The notes beneath the pieces are model-generated. The model was given only the letters and a program-made list of their open reading frames with translations. It was not told where the DNA came from and did not search any database. A stretch of DNA of 11,836 bases from Halothiobacillus neapolitanus. Its GTDB lineage: Bacteria; Pseudomonadota; Gammaproteobacteria; Halothiobacillales; Halothiobacillaceae. The stretch is taken from the NCBI GenBank assembly GCA_020722165.1, contig DYLI01000009.1, positions 14,211 to 26,046 on the forward strand. The letters run 5' to 3'. Positions 8,435 to 11,836 of this stretch are shown one piece after another. How positions within the stretch are numbered: the stretch's first letter is position 1; the number at the start of each line of letters is the position of its first letter. Made by a program: the position numbers and the translations under genes.

Positions 8435-8454
8435 CGTTGAATGAGGTAAAAATC

Positions 8455-9444
8455 ATGACTGAAATGAGCTATCTCTCCGTCATTGAGCGTTATCACGAGT
8501 TCCGTACCCCCATTCGTGAGCTTTTGAAGTCGATTGTGACCGGTATTGCTGACATTGATTTAATCCGCGATCAGGCCGGGCAACGCCAGACCATGGTTTC
8601 GATTTGCGAGCGCTATCCCTTTGTTAAAGTTTTGTACATGCTCAACGAGCAAGGGATGCAAATCAGTGAATTCTCGACCATGAAAGGCGGCGAGGTTAGC
8701 AGTGAACACGACGTTGGCTTAGGGCGTGATCGCCGTCACCGTCCATATTTTCAACAGGTTCATGCGCATCAAGGGGTGATTGTTACCGAGCCTTATTTGT
8801 CGAGTGCGGATAGTAGCTTGTGTCTTACAACGGCAATGCCCATTCAATGCGCAGAGGGCTTGAGTTGTTATCTGGTTTTGGATGCCAGCCTGGAAGCCTT
8901 GGTAAGTTTTTTAATGGGCGATATCCAACGCCGCCGCTTTGAGCCTTTGTTCAAAGGGATGTACGCCTTATTGGGTTTGAGCTTGCTGGGAGTGGTGGGT
9001 TTGTTGATGTTCAATGCGTTGTCAGATTTGGCGCAGGCTTTGATTCATCCGATTGAAACTGAAACCGACAAACTGCGTCCGTTTAGCATCATTATCGTGA
9101 TTACTTTGGCGATGGCGATTTTTGATTTGGCCAAGACCACGCTGGAAGAAGAAGTGCTGATGCACAAGGATGTGTTTCGACACAGTGCAACCCGGCGCAC
9201 CACCACGCGTTTTTTGGCTTCGATCATTATTGCGGTGTCGATTGAAGGGCTGTTGTTGATGTTCAAATCCGCCATGGGGGCGACCGATCATTTGTTTGAA
9301 GCGGCCTTTGTGATGTTTTCGGCGGCGCTGTTGACGGTGGCATTGGGTGCATATGTTTATTTGGGTGCGCGTGCCGAGGCGAATTTGCTTAGCGCACGTA
9401 AAATGACCCTGGCAGAAAAAAACCATGTGGAGATTGAGCGCTAA
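8455..9444 (+). CDS. PDC/Cache-like sensor protein with four membrane helices, no recognised output domain
   Basis: The 329-residue protein has an N-terminal region (about 20-150) resembling PDC/Cache ligand-binding domains: LGRDRRHRPYFQQV (89-102), then VIVTEPYLSSADSSLCLTTAMPI (108-130), then a YLVLDASLEAL strand and helix. Four hydrophobic helices follow, at about 168-188, 209-229, 252-270 and 281-303, with a charged loop between helices two and three and a short charged tail. No kinase, GGDEF, EAL, HAMP or methyl-accepting domain is visible, and no signal peptide or membrane helix precedes the sensor part, which is unusual for a domain normally outside the membrane. The start at 8455 has TGAGG eight bases upstream. 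The open frame continues upstream to 8359 but would be translated through the terminator. Its stop overlaps the nagZ start by one base, implying cotranscription. Function unknown; small-molecule sensing is an inference from the domain. Confidence 0.75.
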   Translation: MTEMSYLSVIERYHEFRTPIRELLKSIVTGIADIDLIRDQAGQRQTMVSICERYPFVKVLYMLNEQGMQISEFSTMKGGEVSSEHDVGLGRDRRHRPYFQQVHAHQGVIVTEPYLSSADSSLCLTTAMPIQCAEGLSCYLVLDASLEALVSFLMGDIQRRRFEPLFKGMYALLGLSLLGVVGLLMFNALSDLAQALIHPIETETDKLRPFSIIIVITLAMAIFDLAKTTLEEEVLMHKDVFRHSATRRTTTRFLASIIIAVSIEGLLLMFKSAMGATDHLFEAAFVMFSAALLTVALGAYVYLGARAEANLLSARKMTLAEKNHVEIER

Positions 9445-10466
9445 TGGCATTAGGTTGTTTGATGATCGATATTCAGGGCTTAGAGCTGCTGAATGAAGAA
9501 GCTGAACGTTTGCAACATTCGCAGGTTGGCGGCCTGATTCTGTTTGCGCGCAATTATCAAAGCCCGGTGCAGTTGCAGGCGTTAATTACTGAAGTGCGTG
9601 CGTTGCGCCCAGAGTTGTTGATTGGCGTCGATCATGAAGGCGGGCGTGTGCAGCGTTTCCGTGAAGGCTTTACGCTGATTCCTCCGGCGGCGCGTTTGGG
9701 TGAGTTGTACGATCAGGATCAAGCGGCGGCTTTAGAGCTTGCGCGTGATTGGGCGTGGTTGCTGGCAGCGGAGTTGCGTGCTTTTGATATTGATTTGAGT
9801 TTTGCGCCGGTACTTGATTTGGGCGGGCCACTGAGCCGGGTGATTGGCAATCGTGCACTGCATGAAGCTCCGCAGGCGATTGCGGCCTTGGGCGAGGCAT
9901 GGATGCTGGGGATGCAGGATGCGGGCATGGCGGCGGTGGGCAAGCATTTTCCAGGGCATGGCTCGGTGGCGGAGGATTCACACCTTGAGTTTCCGGTCGA
10001 TGCGCGTGCTTTGTATGAGATGGAAGCCTGTGACTTGCAACCGTTTCGCCAGCTGATTGACGCAGGCTTGCCCGGCATGATGCTGGCACATGTGATTTAT
10101 CCGGCGGTGGATCATCGTCCCGCAGGGTTTTCCCGTGTGTGGGTTCATGAGCTTTTACGTGAACGTTATGGCTTTGCAGGCGCAGTATTTACGGATGATT
10201 TGAGCATGATGGCCGCGACGCGCATTGCTGAGCCGCTGGCTCGGGTGACTATGGCGCTTGAGGCGGGCTGCGACATGCTGCTGCTGTGCAATCGCCCGCA
10301 GGATGTAGCTGAAGTCTTGGCCGTTTTGGATGCACCGCACGATACAGATCGCGAAGCGCGTTTGCAGGCCATGCGTGCGACGAGTCCGTGTGTTCCGTTG
10401 CACGAATTGCGTGCGTCGGCACGGTTTCAGTCCACGCTGGCGCGCATGCAGGCGCTGGCGGTCTGA
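9444..10466 (+). CDS. nagZ: Beta-N-acetylhexosaminidase NagZ (GH3)
   Basis: This cytosolic glycosidase removes N-acetylglucosamine from 1,6-anhydro-muropeptides during peptidoglycan recycling; in several species its product signals AmpC beta-lactamase induction through AmpR. The 340 residues compare with 341 in E. coli. VGGLILFARNY (28-38), VDHEGGRVQRFREGFT (62-77), KHFPGHGSVAEDSH (167-180) and FTDDLSMM (249-256) are all present, giving nucleophile D251 and the D178/H180 general acid-base pair. Single-domain length without a C-terminal extension matches the proteobacterial NagZ type. The ATG shares its first base with the last base of the sensor gene stop, and GGAG lies about a dozen bases upstream. 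No ampR or ampC homologue is visible in the window. Confidence 0.97.
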   Translation: MALGCLMIDIQGLELLNEEAERLQHSQVGGLILFARNYQSPVQLQALITEVRALRPELLIGVDHEGGRVQRFREGFTLIPPAARLGELYDQDQAAALELARDWAWLLAAELRAFDIDLSFAPVLDLGGPLSRVIGNRALHEAPQAIAALGEAWMLGMQDAGMAAVGKHFPGHGSVAEDSHLEFPVDARALYEMEACDLQPFRQLIDAGLPGMMLAHVIYPAVDHRPAGFSRVWVHELLRERYGFAGAVFTDDLSMMAATRIAEPLARVTMALEAGCDMLLLCNRPQDVAEVLAVLDAPHDTDREARLQAMRATSPCVPLHELRASARFQSTLARMQALAV

Positions 10467-10476
10467 TTAATTTCAA

Positions 10477-10481
10477 TGAGG
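10477..10481 (+). promoter_or_regulatory. Ribosome binding site of the phosphoribosyltransferase gene
   Basis: TGAGG lies nine bases before the ATG at 10491. It overlaps the in-frame ATG at 10476, which itself lacks an upstream site, so 10491 is taken as the start. Confidence 0.65.
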
Positions 10482-10490
10482 TTTTTTAAA

Positions 10491-11057
10491 ATGCAGGCTT
10501 CCCAATTAAACCATCTTTTGGCGAGTGCAGATTGCTTGGTAAGCAGCGAGTCGATGAATGCGGCCTATGCGCGTTTGGCGGCTTCCATTGAACAAGATTG
10601 GTCTTTGCAGATTCAAGATGAAATTCCGCTGGTTTTAGTGGTGATGAGCGGTGGTTTGGTCGCAGCGGGCAAATTATTAAGCTGTCTGCATTACCCAGTG
10701 GAGTTGGATTACCTGCATGTTTCACGCTACGGCGAGGCCACGCAAGGCGGGGTGTTGCATTGGCTGGTGCGTCCGCGCCATTCGGTCGCCAAGCGTCATG
10801 TGCTGATTGTGGATGATATTTTTGACGAGGGCGTCACCCTGAGGGAAATTACCGAGTCCTGCTTGCGTGATGGTGCGGCCTCGGTGCGCAGTGTGGTGGC
10901 GGTGGACAAGGATCATGCGCGCAAGGTGAGCGATTTTAGACCGGACTATGTGGGCGTGACCGTGGAGGATCGTTTTTTGGTCGGTGAGGGTATGGATTAC
11001 CGGGGTTACTTTCGTAATTTGAATGGGATTTATGCGCTGACAAATACCCTGGATTGA
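10491..11057 (+). CDS. Hypoxanthine-guanine phosphoribosyltransferase
   Basis: The enzyme transfers phosphoribose from PRPP to hypoxanthine or guanine, giving IMP or GMP, in the cytosol. The protein has 188 residues. The PRPP-binding motif VLIVDDIFDEGVTL spans 104-117; VVMSGGLVAAGKL (50-62) forms the pyrophosphate loop, and VDKDHARK (138-145) and DRFLVGEGMDYRGYFRN (160-176) complete a type I phosphoribosyltransferase fold. It resembles the family usually annotated as hypoxanthine-guanine phosphoribosyltransferase in Pseudomonas and relatives rather than E. coli Hpt or Gpt, so I do not assign a symbol. The gene lies 24 bases after nagZ and 39 bases before the methylthioinosine phosphorylase gene, whose product is its likely substrate. 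Confidence 0.9.
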   Translation: MQASQLNHLLASADCLVSSESMNAAYARLAASIEQDWSLQIQDEIPLVLVVMSGGLVAAGKLLSCLHYPVELDYLHVSRYGEATQGGVLHWLVRPRHSVAKRHVLIVDDIFDEGVTLREITESCLRDGAASVRSVVAVDKDHARKVSDFRPDYVGVTVEDRFLVGEGMDYRGYFRNLNGIYALTNTLD

Positions 11058-11096
11058 TTAGACAGAAATAAACAGGCGATGCTAAGGAATACTCAG

Positions 11097-11836
11097 ATGA
11101 CCAATAATAAAAATCTACTGGCGATTATCGGTGGAACGGGCTTGGGCAATCTCAAAAACCTTGAAATCACGCGCCATCAAGTGGTGAATACGCCTTATGG
11201 TGAACCTTCTGCGCCGCTTACTTTTGGTTTATTAGGCGGCAGCGAGGTGGTTTTTTTCGCTCGTCACGGGCATTCGCATCGTATTCCGCCGCACCAGATT
11301 AATTACCGCGCCAATCTTTGGGCGCTCAAGGAAGCGGGCGTCAGTCAGATTATTGCCGTCGCTGCGGTAGGTGGCATTACACCACGCATGGGACCGTCGG
11401 TGCTGTGTATCCCCGACCAGGTGATTGATTATACTTATGGCCGTGAGCATACTTTTTTTGAAGGTACGCTCGATGCAGTAACGCATATTGACTTTACCTA
11501 TCCGTACAGCGAGCCTTTGCGCCTTGAGCTGGCGCGTGCGGCGAATGTGTTATCGCTGGACGTGGTTGAGGGTGGCATCTATGCCTGCACCCAGGGGCCG
11601 CGTTTGGAATCCAAGGCCGAAATCATGCGCTTAGAGCGTGACGGTTGTGACATCGTGGGTATGACCGGTATGCCCGAAGCGAGTTTGGCGCGTGAGTTGG
11701 GTGTGGATTACGTTCACTTGACCGTAATTGCGAACTGGGCGGCAGGAAAAAACGACGATAAAATCATTACGATGGATGAGATCGATGCCACGCTGAAGGA
11801 TGGAATGCGTAAGGTGCGCAGTCTGATTCAACAGGT
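11097..11836 (+). CDS. S-methyl-5'-thioinosine phosphorylase (3' end cut by window)
   Basis: The enzyme belongs to the MTA/MTI phosphorylase family and splits methylthioinosine with phosphate into hypoxanthine and 5-methylthioribose 1-phosphate, salvaging the by-product of polyamine synthesis. Of the protein, 246 full codons are visible, about the whole length of the characterised Pseudomonas enzyme, so only a few residues are probably missing. Phosphate-loop IGGTGL (11-16), ARHGHSHRIPPHQINYRAN (55-73), CTQGPRLES (164-172) and GMTGMPEA (188-195) are family signatures. Near residue 213 the sequence reads IANWAAG and lacks the paired aspartates that bind the 6-amino group in adenosine-specific enzymes, which favours methylthioinosine or a 6-oxopurine as substrate. 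AAGGA lies about ten bases before the ATG. Adenosine-type specificity is the main alternative. The name mtnP is used for related genes. Confidence 0.88.
   Translation, partial: MTNNKNLLAIIGGTGLGNLKNLEITRHQVVNTPYGEPSAPLTFGLLGGSEVVFFARHGHSHRIPPHQINYRANLWALKEAGVSQIIAVAAVGGITPRMGPSVLCIPDQVIDYTYGREHTFFEGTLDAVTHIDFTYPYSEPLRLELARAANVLSLDVVEGGIYACTQGPRLESKAEIMRLERDGCDIVGMTGMPEASLARELGVDYVHLTVIANWAAGKNDDKIITMDEIDATLKDGMRKVRSLIQQ

Noticed and set aside
8359..8454. In-frame upstream extension of the sensor protein containing two CxxC pairs (CFAC and CLAC), resembling a small zinc ribbon
   Set aside because: It would start at a TTG with no ribosome binding site and be translated straight through the intrinsic terminator, while the ATG at 8455 has a good site.
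7930..8496. 188-codon open frame on - across the ispF end and the following gap
   Set aside because: It is antisense to ispF and to the sensor start and covers the terminator region; there is no family match or start signal.
10476..10490. Earlier ATG for the phosphoribosyltransferase, adding five residues
   Set aside because: That ATG is itself part of the TGAGG ribosome binding site of the ATG at 10491 and has none of its own.

Overview
The window comes from a gammaproteobacterial chromosome. The evidence is the gene order pyrG-kdsA-eno-ftsB-ispD-ispF, the neighbouring nagZ and S-methyl-5'-thioinosine phosphorylase genes as found in Pseudomonas-like genomes, and protein sequences close to gammaproteobacterial families throughout. 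Base composition is moderately GC-rich. I cannot name a genus. Nearly all of the coding content is housekeeping; the unusual material is in the intergenic regions and in one insertion-like sensor gene.

Layout. Bases 1-732 (+) are the 3' part of a membrane glycosyltransferase of the GT39/ArnT type. It converges on pepA (859-2370, -), and the gap holds a palindromic repeat beginning CGTTCCCACGCT. Between pepA and the divergent pyrG is a 328-base gap containing a 168-base non-coding, MITE-like element with perfect 22-base terminal inverted repeats whose outer four bases are CTAG. Then come, all on +, pyrG (2699-4330), kdsA (4327-5163, 4-base overlap), eno (5229-6512, own strong ribosome binding site), a long hairpin, ftsB (6653-7012), ispD (7025-7744) and ispF (7741-8247, 4-base overlap). 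A 207-base gap follows. It carries a good -10 hexamer, a duplicated 15-16 base motif, a CTCCTCC stretch and a textbook intrinsic terminator that ends only 20 bases before the next start codon. The next gene encodes a PDC/Cache-like sensor with four membrane helices (8455-9444), overlapping nagZ (9444-10466) by one base. Then come a hypoxanthine-guanine phosphoribosyltransferase gene (10491-11057) and an almost complete S-methyl-5'-thioinosine phosphorylase gene (11097 to the window end).

How the genes fit together. pyrG makes CTP, which is used by KdsB to activate the KDO made through KdsA and by IspD in the MEP isoprenoid pathway; IspF releases CMP in the same pathway. FtsB serves septation and NagZ serves cell-wall recycling. 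The last two genes form a logical purine salvage pair: the phosphorylase releases hypoxanthine from methylthioinosine and the phosphoribosyltransferase turns hypoxanthine into IMP.

The best candidates for something undescribed are the terminator-bearing short transcript or leader at about 8353-8434 and the sensor gene behind it. The sensor has no N-terminal membrane anchor and no recognisable output domain. I see no CRISPR array, tRNA, rRNA, phage or toxin-antitoxin module.
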